A DNA stretch of 64,000 bases, taken from contig OZ026617.1 of assembly GCA_964020975.1 (NCBI GenBank), forward strand, positions 25,763,254-25,827,253. Direction: 5' to 3'. Shown here one piece after another: positions 1 to 63,837 of this stretch. Below the pieces are notes generated by a model. That model did no database searches and was not told the DNA's origin. It was given only the letters and a program-made list of their open reading frames with translations. This DNA comes from Hermodice carunculata (lineage: Eukaryota > Annelida > Polychaeta > Eunicida > Amphinomidae). Each line of letters starts with the position of its first letter. Within the stretch, counting starts at the first letter, position 1. The position numbers and the translations under genes were made by a program.

Positions 1-3000
1 GATACATGTGCAAAACTGTGAAGAAGCAACAGTAGCTTACCAAAAAAAGAAAAAAAAAAAAAAAAAAAGAGAAAAAAAGAAAAAAAACCTAACCATATTT
101 GCAACTAACCAACAAAAAAACAATCTCAAAACTAGGTTAACATCACAAAAATTATGACATTTGAAATTTCAACATCTCCAAGATACAAGAACTAAATTTC
201 CTATGCCAGTCACAAAACGTATGGAAAGACTTATCTTTGTCCTTGCTAAAAAATTAAATGGCAAAAAAAAACCAAAAAAACCCAGAGAGTAAATATCTTC
301 ACATGGCTGTGAAAAATGGGACACACAATTTTTTTTCCAAAAGAAAGGATCTGGGCATTCAAGATACTGTGGCAAGACAGAGCTAAATAAAGGACGCAAA
401 ACACACATACCTCCTTCCTCTTGTTTTGTTTAAACTTTGCAAGCTGTCATACATTTACTTTTGTCATTACAATGTATAAGCAGGCTTCACCAATGGTGCT
501 TATACAATATAAAGATTGTGATTCACTTTGATATGCTGTGAATATCTTAATCTCGCATTATATACACATTTCCTGAAAACAAGGTCTACAGGTAATGGTT
601 TTGCTAGCAGGTGTTATTGAAGCAAGCTCAATCAAAGTGATCTGGTGTAGAAAGAACAAATACCAAGTGAAGGTCCACACTTTGATGTCCAGCCAACGAT
701 CCCGATCCCTCCACCATGCTTAAACAGCGGTTAAGTTTACGCAGAACAGCTACAGTTGTAACATTAGCTTAGAGTCATTTCTCCCTTCTGTTACCCGAAG
801 ATGCAAGTCATAACAAACAATCTGAAGAATCTGTCTGTGGGTTCAACAAACTGGAGAGCAGAATCCGTAAAAAAAGTCTCTGGAAACATCAAGATAACTA
901 CCACCCATGTCAAACTAATATACCTGCTGCCAAGAAAAAGAACAGGCATGAGTATGAACCATTTTCAGAGACGAGCACTTAATTTTTGGAATCCTTAAGT
1001 CTGTTACTATTATTTAAAAATTTGGATCTTGAATCATCTTCGAAATTGCAAATTTAGTAAATATCAAGTGTCACAGAAACTAAAAGAAGTTCCCACAAAA
1101 GTTGAAACTAGTGTCTCTCTTAAGTTTGCACTGGCTGGCTATCACTGTACTTTAAATATGTTAATGCTGCCACAGAACAAATATGAAACAACCAAGAACG
1201 CAGAATTCGTCAATGTTTTCAGGGCTGTTTGAGGCCTTTTCTATGGGATATACAAAGCTGATATACTGGCTCATAAAATCCAGATGGCTAATGACAGAGA
1301 TACCTTGGTAATCCACAATTCCATATGAAATGTGAATAACTGACTTTCCTGCACATGTACGTATACACAGCTATAAAAACATGCAAGTTCTTTCCAGCGA
1401 TTCAGCTGGTGTCCAGACCAGTCAAATGTGAATCTCACCACTAAAATGTAGCTGCCTTAACAAATGATCTTCTAAAGGTTACATTGCTGAAACAACATTC
1501 ATACAAGAAGTTCCGTCTAATATGAGACAATAAATTTTCATTTTTTTTTTTTTTTTTTTGGTGGTGATGGTGATGGTGTAACAAGTTATGTTTTAATATG
1601 AAAGAAATTCTGTGTTCAGTGTCGGCACAATTTTCAAAGTTTCAACTTTCCTCCATGATACCGGATTCTAATGTCTAATATGGATACTGGTAAAACCTGT
1701 GGAAACATACAACTGTAGAGTTTCCAACAAAACTACCTTTGGAAAGTTTCTACGTTCCCTTGTTAATCTAAAATGTTCACACATGTGCAGTGTTCAACCT
1801 TCGTTCCTTTTTTGGTACTTCACAAATAGCATAACCAGAACAGAATCATGTCATCTGATGTGATTTGGTGCCGCAAACAGTGATATTGACACATGTCAAG
1901 CAAGACTGGTTATCCATGAGTTTGTTAAATTGCAACAAACTAACAGCAAGTGCTGCCAAGAACTTAAAAACTGCAACTTTTTATTTGACTGAGTGAGTGT
2001 GTGTGTTTGTGTGCGTCTGTGTACATTTCTTTTTAGTGTGGCAAGGACCAAAGTATATGCCCTCGATGTACAGATACTGACAGGGGCACGTCATCATTAT
2101 TTCAGAGGACTTAACCAATACTAAAATTTCAGATGTAGCATCTGTGGAAAGCCAAGGCCAGTCAACTTATATGATTTCTCACAAATAAGTAAAATGCAAC
2201 ACGAAAAGTCGAGTGTACAGCTGGACAAAGTCTACCAGTGATGACACTTTAAATGCAGGCAAAATAATTCATATGAAAACTTATGTCCACCCTTAACACG
2301 GCCACTCTGGCTTTTTGTAGGATTAGCAGCATAAAAGGATCCTGGAAGCAGCCATTAAAGCATTTACACAGGTGCAAGCTGGGAAAAAAAGCAGATCTTC
2401 TACTTGATTATGTGGTCAGAAGCTGAACTAACTGGACAAAAGACAAACTTACAACATTTAGCTACTCAGTAACCTTTTTATTACGCAATGAATTATCTAT
2501 GAAAAAAAATTAGTGACATCATACAAAAACTGACAAATGAGGGAACAATGATCAAGATCCAAGTAGTATGTTGACTGTTTACAGAACACATATATGACCA
2601 ATGCCGTCAAATAAGGTCTAAAATGGCCCTACATTCGAGAGATCTGGCCACACTAAAACACTGATTAAATGCTGTGTATTTACTTGTAATTATACTCGTC
2701 ATCAGAATTACCATCATGCACAAAAAACCATAATGACTCGTTCACAAAGAACAAATGGCAAGTCTGTATCATATCCGTGGACTAAAAGAGCCACCAAAGA
2801 GTCAGCTACATTTGCCAGGAGCAAGCCTCGATCTCAAACAGTCTAAAATCTTTCGACTGGTAAACCCACAGGATCTCGCCATTTCTGTCGAAAATTAACG
2901 AAATGACACCAAACTGCTGGCACGAAAAATCCTTGGATCATTTTTGTCTTATCCTGGAAACAACAAATCGTGCTCCCATTGACGTCAAAGGAAAACTCAG

Positions 3001-3135
3001 AAAGTCGAGCAAACTGTGAGACTTGGTACAAGGTACATCCAGAAAATGTAAATTTCCACCAGGGGATGAACCCAACCCTCAGATGAAAACAGATGAGACC
3101 ATACAACGGACAAATCTCACTGTACCATGATCCAT
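1..3135 (-). other. hnRNP M 3' UTR and downstream sequence
   Basis: No coding exon is visible. The 3' UTR must start at 3135. An AATAAA on the minus strand (plus-strand TTTATT at about 2477) is a candidate polyadenylation signal giving a UTR of roughly 0.67 kb. Another lies near 1978. The first 110 bases are strongly A-rich. I see no repeat family that recurs elsewhere in the window, so this is the least repeat-laden 3 kb. Where the transcript ends is not decided by the sequence. Confidence 0.5.
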
Positions 3136-55340
<52,205 letters not shown>

Positions 55341-56880
55341 GGTATCCTTTTGTGAAGAGTGTGGACTTCCACAGTTGTAACTTCTGACGTAGCGCATACG
55401 CATATAAGCTTCCACATCTACTTCCAATCCATCTTTCAAGCTTTTCTCATTAGGATGACTATGTTCCCCCAGTCTTATCTGGTGTGGTTTATCAGCAAGG
55501 CTCTTAAACTTTCACAATGTTTGCGCTGTCTGCTCGTCTTGTGTGTCTGCAACAGTGCCTCTTCAGTAATAACTTTTTAACGTTAAATTCAGGAACTGAC
55601 CTCTGACCCGTCTACTCAAACACATTTACAGTACTTTGGTAGTTCTGGCTGAGAGCCTGCATAGCCTTACAAAGGACGCTTCAGTCCACAAGATGAGTCC
55701 CCGGCAAACACAAGTGGATCTAAATAAAGCAGGGCGCCGGTCTTTGTAACAGCATGCTTCTCAGATCACTGAGTATGCGTTGAAGGGTGGGGCTTCGTGA
55801 CATGAAAAGAAAAGCCTCGGTATGAAATGCAACCATAAGAGGACAAATTACTGATAGGGCTGTTCCCCTTGATGGACCACCCCTTCTCTGTTTGTTCATG
55901 TTTTACACAGCAAATTACACTTCAGCCCTGCCTCTGCTCTGGTGCTCCTTTAAATCTGCTGTACACAGCTGATCCTATGTATTTCACTTTACTTTCTACC
56001 CTAAAATGTCAAAATAAAAATACCACTGTAATCGGGTTTTAAGTAGAAGTTTTTTCTCCACCCATTTCGTTGGTCTATTCACATGATCCATGTAGCTGTG
56101 AATTTGAACCCTGATCACAACTGTTCCCAAAACAGAATGACTAAGCATGATATTTTTTTACACACCTCTCCATTACGAGGGTTTAAGATTCAGCCAACTA
56201 CCAACAAACTGATTTATAATTGGAATAACATGTAACATCTGGGGTCTACATGAACATTGTACCAGGGAAATAAAATTCTGTCACCACACCCTGTCAGTCT
56301 GTGGAGTATTATACACAGCCAATGTAGTGTAAAGTAAAGTATAATGCAAGCCCAATCACACTGCCTCATTTTTTATCTGCCCAAGATGGCGATGGGGACC
56401 GAAAAAAAGTTCATATTAGCAGGTACCATAAAGACGGGTAAATTAGGACACTTTTGAAAAAAAAAAAGTTGGTACAGTAAATGCTCACAATAACTGAGAT
56501 TTAGCAAGCAGATTTTAAAAAAAAATTATACCTGTCTTTTTTTGAATTAAATATATTTTATACTTGTGTCTTTTCAAAGAAGCACTACGTTAAAGGTCAT
56601 GGGTGACAAAATACTTGACCTTCATGCTGCTGAACCAGATCCTGGAGATCCTCTGCCAGCCATGTTTAGGTGGCATTAAGTGCTGTTTCATTATACAGTT
56701 AGCACTGGTTTTATTATTTTTTTTTTTGGGGGGGGGGAGGGTTAAGCAGCAAATTAAATGAAAACAAGTGCTCCTTCATCATAACTCTTACTGTGCTGCA
56801 GCAAAACTGCCTTATATTGAAGTGACATTTGACACAGAAGTACCAGAAGTGCCTCATTGGGAGCCAAGAAACACATTATG
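55341..56880 (-). promoter_or_regulatory. HNRNPM: hnRNP M 5' UTR and candidate promoter region
   Basis: The first coding exon continues upstream without an obvious acceptor, so the 5' UTR probably lies in the same exon. Going upstream on the minus strand there is a CCCCACCC-type KLF/GC box near 55784-55790 and a pyrimidine stretch near 55805-55820. I see no convincing TATA box for the minus strand. The rest, to about 56.88 kb, shows A/T runs and a G run (56727-56738) but no gene. The start site is not resolved; an upstream non-coding exon is possible. Confidence 0.35.
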
Positions 56881-56889
56881 TTATTGGAC

Positions 56890-57140
56890 TGGCCCTCGCC
56901 ATTAGCTAATCGGCCATAGGCTAAAGAATACATGTGGAATTTGGCTACAAGAATTAACCTGTTAGCCAAATTAGCTACAGAAGTTTTTTTTTTTCTGTAT
57001 CTTCAAAATCAGTTTCACTGTTCTATCATCGAACTGCCACCCATTAGATGTAAAGTGCCTGAAGATGTCGCTAACTTTGCCTAACAAAATTTAAGTCTGG
57101 CGAAAAGGTTCAAGTGATTTTAGCCAAGTAAGCCAATAAA
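56890..57140. repeat. TTAGCCA-family repeat, diverged
   Basis: It contains GGCCATAGGCTAAAGAAT, CTGTTAGCCAAATTAGCTAC and, at the right, TTTTAGCCAAGTAAGCC. The right part is repeated in reverse at the window end (63840-64000). Confidence 0.5.
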
Positions 57141-57419
57141 ATAAAATCCTTGCGCAAGCCCAGATGTTATATCAGAATACAGCTTGCAATGTAGGGCCTG
57201 TACTGGGAATACATAACCCTGGCTCTGAAGAGACTACAATGTCCTCTCCTATGGGGACATGGAATCTTCTGTTGTTGTTCTTTTCAATTGTAAATAACAG
57301 ATACATGGAACTTAGAATGGTATTGCTATCTCTAAATAGTGTTGAAGGTACTCATATCTAACACTTGTACTGGCCCTAATTTATTTTATTTTGCCCATAG
57401 GGTTATCCTAAAGTGTATA

Positions 57420-57599
57420 CAGTGGTCCCACCTTTGTAAGACCACTCCTTTGGGAGACCACCTCCTTTGAGAGACCACAGTTGTCAGGTCTTCATGCAGT
57501 ACTTTTCATACATGTTATTTATACCTCCTTTGAGGGACCACCTGCTGTCACTGCCTTTTGGCTGGCACTAGGGGCGGTCTCTCAAAGGAGGGACTACTG
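57420..57599. mobile_element. CAGTG-ended MITE, TA target duplication
   Basis: 180 bp. CAGTGGTCCCACCTTTGTAA at the left, the complement of CTCAAAGGAGGGACTACTG at the right, TA on both sides. The internal phrase CCTCCTTTGAGRGACCACC occurs twice. Confidence 0.85.
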
Positions 57600-58783
57600 T
57601 ATAGTTTAAAATATGTATTAAGGTGTCTAAAAAAAATTCCAGGTCAAAGAAAGTGGGAAATGATTTATATAACAAAAGAAAACAGATTTGTACACAGGAA
57701 CAATTGTAACTGAATGAAACTGCAATGGTGCTATCTCTTTGACAATTTTATATATGATACGGTACAAGTGTGCACTTTCCCCTACCCTCATGTGAAAGTA
57801 TTGAAAGTCTATGTCATTGACTGGACCACTCCATTTTCTGTTGTTATGTTTAAGTCACCCTATATTGTACTAAACATCTTCAGTTAAGGTCAGTTATCCA
57901 CGTGGGTCATGAACAAATAGAAAAGTTAACTTACAGCTATGTTCATGATTATGTGCACACACAAAATAAATTTCTATGATACAGATATTTATTTTGCTTG
58001 CCCCCACATCTAAATCATTGGGAAAATGTTAAAACAATTGAACAAGAGGCCCATGGGCCTCATGCTCTGCTGACATTGTGACTATATTGCACCTGTTCAT
58101 TTCAAAGTTGCGAGTCCTCAACTGGCTTCTGAACATATAAAGCTAATGTACATTTAATGTAAAAATTGTCCACCAGATGGCACTTTACTCCACATGTATT
58201 CATTGTTTATTTGTGCAATTATTGTGATAAATATTGTTACATGTGCCAAGACAACATTGAGTGAGTCCTTAACTTTGTTATGTCCTCAGTGACCTTGGGA
58301 CAGAAGATCAAAGACACCCAGTTTTAAGTATATGTAATACAAAAGGCCCATAGGCCTGCCTGGTGCTGTGCTGACATTGCAACTGAAGTCCAAGCTACAC
58401 CCTGCCATTACAAAATTATCTCTTTCAACTTTACAGGCATGGTGACCTCACAAAAATAGGTCAAGGTCAATGATATATACAATTCTAGTTTTGGACATTG
58501 TCTACATATCACATAAATTTGGCGAGTCTAATCCAATTTCTATTCAAGATATGGAATTTTATATCTAAAAACACATTTTGGCTGATAATTTCCATAAAAT
58601 TATAGATGGTGCTGCTATTATCGTTAGCAACTTAGACTTTGACCTCCCCAACAATGCCACCAAATTTGGTCAAGATACGCAAAAAAATAAAGATGCTAGA
58701 ATGTTCACATTTTCACATTTTGAACCCCATATAATATTATAATGTAGGTGGAACCACCAATATAAAAAGGGGCCTAGATTTTC

Positions 58784-59380
58784 CTTTTTTTTTTTTTTTT
58801 TTTTTCCAGGATGTATATATGGGGAGAAACTAAATTGCCCCCCTTTTCACAGCTGCTACACATGTTTCAGGGTCACTCCAGTCATACCCCAACAATATCT
58901 ACAATCATTAAGGAAATAAAAACATTTTTTATTGTATGTCTCATTACATATTTGAGTGATACCCTTCCCCAGCCCCAGTTCTATTTATCGATAAACTGGA
59001 CAGAGGTTGGTCACTAGGACAAGCTATGACATGATTATGGATGCCCGCTCCCATAAAGGAACTTGGGAGTCACATGCACCCGTAAACAATATGTAACTTG
59101 CATATTTGTGTTCACACCTTGTCACTGGACAAAGGAGGTGTGTCTATAAATAGCCTGAGCAAACACCAAGCTCATCCAAGACGTTGAGCCTATTTCTTGG
59201 CTAGCAACGTCTATTGTTGTCAATGTACGGTATTATCATGTAACAAACGAACATTACGTTACGTGATTAACGGTACCACGCTGCAGCCGTTGAAATCTTC
59301 AGTTCCTGATGAGCCACACTACTGGCGAAACCGGTCGAACGGCACGAAAGTGAAGCCATACCGTTGCTCGTATTTTCAAT
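58784..59380 (+). mobile_element. 597-bp insertion with TATA box and hammerhead ribozyme
   Basis: It is flanked by a 9-bp direct repeat, TAGATTTTC, taken from the host repeat; this is a clean target duplication. A T run (58785-58808) lies at its left end. A TATA box TATAAATAG (59145-59153) lies 157 bp upstream of the hammerhead motif. No long open frame. Hammerheads are known from terminal repeats of Penelope-like elements and from retrozymes, so it is probably a non-autonomous relative or solo terminal repeat (inference). The T run would be a poly-A tail if the element read on the other strand, so its orientation is not settled. Confidence 0.65.
59302..59340 (+). ncRNA. hammerhead ribozyme motif, type I with minimal stem III
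   Basis: All conserved positions are present. Stem I 5' strand GTTC is 59302-59305. CTGATGA core is 59306-59312. Stem II is GCC (59313-59315) / GGC (59324-59326) with loop ACACTACT. GAA is 59327-59329, followed by A15.1 (59330). Minimal stem III is ACCGGT (59330-59335). The cleavage triplet GTC ends at C59336. Stem I 3' strand GAAC is 59337-59340. Stem I can extend through CTTCA (about 59297-59301) with TGAAG (about 59351-59355). Cleavage is expected between 59336 and 59337. A palindromic ACCGGT stem III favours action as a dimer, as described for short hammerheads of Penelope-like elements. Activity is untested. Confidence 0.85.
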
Positions 59381-59799
59381 TAGATTTTCATATACCCTAG
59401 AAGTCCAGAAAGTTATACTGAGCTAACTTGAAAACTGTGGACAGTATCGCGCTAATGAGCAAAAGTTTATGGATGGACGTCTCCTTTGAAACTTTAAAGC
59501 TTCATACACTATACCACCATACCGACACTGGTATAAACTGGTAAATAGTAGTAAAAATTTTAGCACCATAAAGTTGACTAGAGGTGTTATGATGTAAAGT
59601 GTACTAAGGTATTAGCTGGAAGCCACCTCTTCCACTGTACTGGATGAAGATTAAAAAGAAAGAAATCCTGCAAAAAGTGAGTATGATCATGGTTGCCTGA
59701 CATAAGACAGACTAGAGAAAACTCGCTAGGTGGGTTAAGTATACTTTACCCCGGGTACTTTCCCTCTTACCACCCTAAACACTTTGAGGACTATACTCA

Positions 59800-61469
59800 G
59801 GGTGCGAAAATTCCTATGATCCGACGTTCCGGGACAAGCTAAAGCTCTTCTCGGACAAGTGACTTTCAAATTCAACTTGTCCTGCGGACAAGCTAATTTT
59901 TTCTTTTTTAATTGGACTGAAATTACGTCTGTTTGCATGCACGGCAACATGATGATGAGCAGTCAGAGCCTTCGCGACCCTCTGTATGTTGGCGATTACT
60001 GTGGTCCGTGTGAACAGAACATACACACCAATGCAGGCATGTGCGTGGGGACGCCAATGCGCAATAGGTGATGATAATCCCCTGGCCTAAAGTAAACAAC
60101 CCAGGTTTAAACAATTAGTTGGTCAGCAGGTGCATTCAACAGGACTTGCCTACCTACTTCATTTCTGTCAAAACAAGCAGGTATTTTGACTGTTGCGTAC
60201 ATACGACGACGAGATCAAAGGTACTAGCAGTCATGCATTGGGGCGTATTGGCTTTCGCTTGTATCGGAGCAAGGTCACAGCACCTCACCGTCAGTCTAAT
60301 CTGCCCAGACGATGACAAAGGAACATAAAAAAATTTTAAAACTTGCACGGCGAATTCTTGAGCAAATTAGCATCAAAGACAATTTATCGGTGGGCTCTAA
60401 AAGTGTTGGAGAGATCATGTAAAGGTGCCACAAGTTGACTTCCCGGCCAAACAAAACATACATCTGTCAGTCACACACAAGTGACCGCATGGAGTAATCT
60501 ACGGTGAATGGAGAATAATGCTGACTGATCTGTCACACATTCGGCATTTTTCTCTATCCCCCTACCTTTGCGTATTTGCCTGTGACTCCAAATAATTGTT
60601 GCTATAAACACTGGAATTTTTATTTTCACATGCTGCAATTTAAAAAAAAAGCTTCCCATTGGTATGTTCTGTCCGTAAATTTCGGAAGGTTCACACACGT
60701 TCACAGGGTGGAAGCCATGATGAACACACTGTAACATGAGCCGTGATAGGCTCATTTTTGCATGTGACTCAATTGACCAATCAAGTGATGTGTTGTTTGT
60801 CAGACCACATGGCCAATGCAGCTGTTTGTATACAGTGGTTGAAAGGATGGTGACCGCACACTCGATGTGTATTGCAAGGAGACGGATTTCTGATTTTAAA
60901 TTCTTCGTTTGAATTTGAATTTAGAACACCATTTATTACTAGGAACTTGCCGATACTGTATACACAAATTGACAACCATGTACGGATAGCATTCATGGTA
61001 GTACGCAAATGATGGCGTCTATCTGCATCCCATCACTGCATCAGCGGCAAGAAGAAAGACGATGTTAAAACCAATACATGTACAACTATTAATCTGTATT
61101 AAATTTATCTGGAACAGTGACTTCCAAAAATTACACAGTATTTTTCATCGTGAGTCACCCTATGCATGTAGTTTACTTTTCAATGTGTATTTTTTATTTT
61201 ATTTTTTTTTTTGCCATTTTCACTGTTTGCAGTCATAGCTAGAATTGTGGTAAAAATTGACGGATTTTTGCCGATTTACAAGCAACAATAAGTGCCAAAT
61301 CATGGTAAATGGTTTGTCCAGGCCTTTATGTATGGATTGATGAAAAAGAATATTACTATGTTTGTCGCACCAGGTTATATTCGGACAAGGGGATTTTGCA
61401 TACGGACAAGTGGATTTTAAAATTCACTTGTCCTGCCGACGAGTGCTTTTTAAAAAAATTTTCGTGCCC
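59800..61469. mobile_element. 1.65-kb CAGGG-ended element, copy B (inverted to A)
   Basis: The ends CAGGGTGCGAAAATT (from 59798) and AATTTTCGTGCCCTG (to 61471) are inverted repeats. ATACT lies on both sides, a 5-bp target duplication. GGACAAGTGGATTTTAAAAT and similar ACTTGTCC words lie near both ends. The centre (60.47-60.85 kb) matches copy A in reverse at roughly 85-90% by eye. Together with the CAGGGCC MITEs it defines a CAGGG / 5-bp group, possibly hAT5-like (inference). Confidence 0.75.
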
Positions 61470-61485
61470 TGATACTTTTGTCATT

Positions 61486-62340
61486 TCAAACTCCATCTTG
61501 ACACAATTTGACTAATGTTCTTGAGCTAGTGTTGTATTTATTAGGTATTTTGTCATATCTCTGGAAACATTTCAACAGAGTTTTGTGTAGTAATTTATGC
61601 AACAAAGTTCTAACCCTATTGACAAAACCACTAAAAAGTGTGGTGTTTCTAGTAATATGTATCACTTGTCCGATACAAACTTCATATGCTTGTTTCTCTG
61701 GAATGTTTCCTGTCAGGTTAGGGTAGGAGATAATATCAAATTTGAACTGGTCTCTCTTGTCAAATATTTTTGTTACATGCTGGTTGTTCTTTATTTCTAT
61801 ATCCAGATCAAGGAAAGTAGCTTTTGTATCCCTTTCATTTTCCAGATTTAATATTAGTTCCTTTGGATATATGTTTTTCCAATTCCCCTTTATTTCATCT
61901 CCATTGTTTAAAGCACACAGGTCATCTATAAATCTTTTTGTGTGAGAATATGATCTTCTTGCAGCTGTAAAGTTTGTTTTTGCCAATTCCTCCATCCATT
62001 TCAATTCATAAAAATGTAAATAAAGGTTGGCAATATATGGGGCTGGATCTGTTCCCATTGGTATGCCTACTTTTTGTCGACAGACTGGTTCCAAAGCAAA
62101 AGTATGCATTGTTGATAATGTATTCTATCATTTGAGCACACTCTTGCTTCATGTAAGATATTCCTTTGTTCTTACCTTTATCAAATTTAGCCTCAGCACC
62201 AAATATTCTAAAATACTGACATGTGCCACCTTTGAACGCTTTATCCAACACTGAAATTAACACGTTGTTGAAGTCTGTCAAGTTGATCTTTGTTTACAAT
62301 GTTGAGAAATCAAAAGTATGAATTGATTTGGCACCATTCT
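61486..62340 (-). mobile_element. reverse-transcriptase fragment of a second retroelement
   Basis: The minus strand encodes RT motifs: FDFSTL and KINLTDFNNVL, then MKQECAQMIEYII, VGIPMGTDPAPYIANLYL, KRFIDDLCALNNG and ATFLDLDIEIKNN. This is the RT core of a widespread invertebrate group, probably Penelope-like, though the class is not certain. No endonuclease is visible. It is a short, broken remnant with the 5' part missing. It differs clearly from the RT at 27-28 kb. Confidence 0.75.
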
Positions 62341-62411
62341 TATTGTTGATTTTGATGGACATACCTGAGCGGTCGCATAAGCTCTGCAACCTTTGGTCAG
62401 CAGAGCTAAAA
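62341..62411 (+). mobile_element. HINE-like terminal hairpin
   Basis: AGCTCTGC ... GCAGAGCT (62380-62407) followed by AAAA is the best-preserved end hairpin of the CAAGAGGCC family. It abuts the RT fragment; the join is probably chance nesting. Confidence 0.55.
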
Positions 62412-62456
62412 AGTAAAACCTGGTCAACTCAACTCAGTGAATCAACTTTTGATTGT

Positions 62457-62634
62457 ATAGTTGTCCCCCTCTTAAGACCCAACTGATGAGAGACTGGCCC
62501 ATCCCCTCTAGAGAGACCACTTTTCCATGCATCAATATGGTATTTTCATTTTATTTTTTCCCCAAGACAGGCCATTTTTCTCATAAGGCCACAATTCTGG
62601 TTCACTTGGTGCGGCCTTACAAGGGGACTACTGT
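62457..62634. mobile_element. CAGTG-type MITE, diverged
   Basis: TAGTTGTCCCCCTCTTAAGA faces the complement of CTTACAAGGGGACTACTG. The interior shares GGTATTTTCATTTTATTTT and GCGGCCTTACAAG with the 4153 copy. Confidence 0.65.
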
Positions 62635-62639
62635 TATGA

Positions 62640-63835
62640 AAAGGTTGTTTTGAAGTTTTTTTTTTTTTTTTTTGCAATTGTGACAAAGTTACAGACAAAA
62701 GTTTCAGATGTAAAAAACTTAAAATGTGCACCCCCCCCACCCCCGCAATCAAGAATTAAGACACTGCAATCTTAACATGTTGACAAAACACAATGCATTG
62801 GCTATGTTTTGACCCAAAACATCATCTTCAATGTGTGTGTTCAGGATCTGCACTTAAGATCACACACTTGGCATACCTTGAGCGCAGCAATCAGTAATTG
62901 TCACAGTCATCATGCTGTGCCTGAACAGGGTATATATGTCCAAAGTGGGGGTATTTTTAGAGTAAAGATGCATGTCACCTGTCCACTGTTCTTATAACAT
63001 AATATCACTGCGTCTGTATGGGTGTATTGAGTATATCGGAAGCCTTGAAATAGGGTTGCTCGGGAAACAATGCTATTATGTGCATACTGCATGTATCAAT
63101 GTGTACGAAGGGTGGGCTTGTTTGAGGTTATAATAATGGGTACATGCCTACACCAGCAAAAGGGTTTCATGATTCATCTGAGCATAACGTACAGGACAAA
63201 ACCAATGAAGTTGGAACCTGATGTTTTGGATGTTACCATCACATTGAAATTCCAGTTATATGCATGTCTTAATCCATGCTCTGATTAACCATCGATGTGC
63301 ACCATTAACCCTTTGGGCTACACATCTTGAGTCTATGAACTAATGACCAAATGGTTTATTTTTTATGTTCAGGGCTTTTGGAAATACATGTAGTTAAGAT
63401 TTTCATGAAGTGTCACGCATATTTTTTTGACTGACATTTGAGAAATTAAACATTTTAGACAATACTCACTGCTGCAATTTCAAGGTGAATTCAAACTAAA
63501 ATTGTTTGCAGAAATCAACACCTACATACGATTGTGAGCTGTCTTTAAAATTTTTTTGAAAACTGATGCAGTATTTGTGAAGTAATTGATAAATCTCATA
63601 GGAAGGATATCTATTTTGAAGATAGGGTCTAATAACCATGACACAGTGGCAACTGTGTGTGCACCCTGTCCAAAATCCTTAAAGTGGATTTGCGGAGGAA
63701 GAAAGATCTTGCTCAATTTTTACAGTACTTTCAAAGACTGCCTGTATAATTAAACCACTGTCGGGGTCATTAAAAACAGCTTCAATTGTCTGAACTATCA
63801 CAAGCCTGGGCTTCCACAAAGATTTTATTTTGTGA
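62640..63835. other. upstream intergenic segment, nothing recognised
   Basis: T and C runs near 62657-62740 apart, no coding exon, repeat family or RNA gene is recognised. Confidence 0.5.
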
Positions 63836-63837
63836 GG

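Larger units (their letters stand above)
58030..59475 (+). mobile_element. HINE-like element of the CAAGAGGCC family, interrupted
   Basis: It begins AACAAGAGGCCCATGGGCCT, then ATGCTCTGCTGACATTG. The body matches 39230 and 20037 (GTCCAAGCTACACCCTGCCA, ATAGGTCAAGGTCAATGATA). It breaks off after TAGATTTTC (58775-58783) and resumes at 59381 with the same nine bases, then ATACCCTAGAAGTCC and AACTTGAAAACTGTGGACAG. The gap is the 597-bp insertion described separately. Confidence 0.7.
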
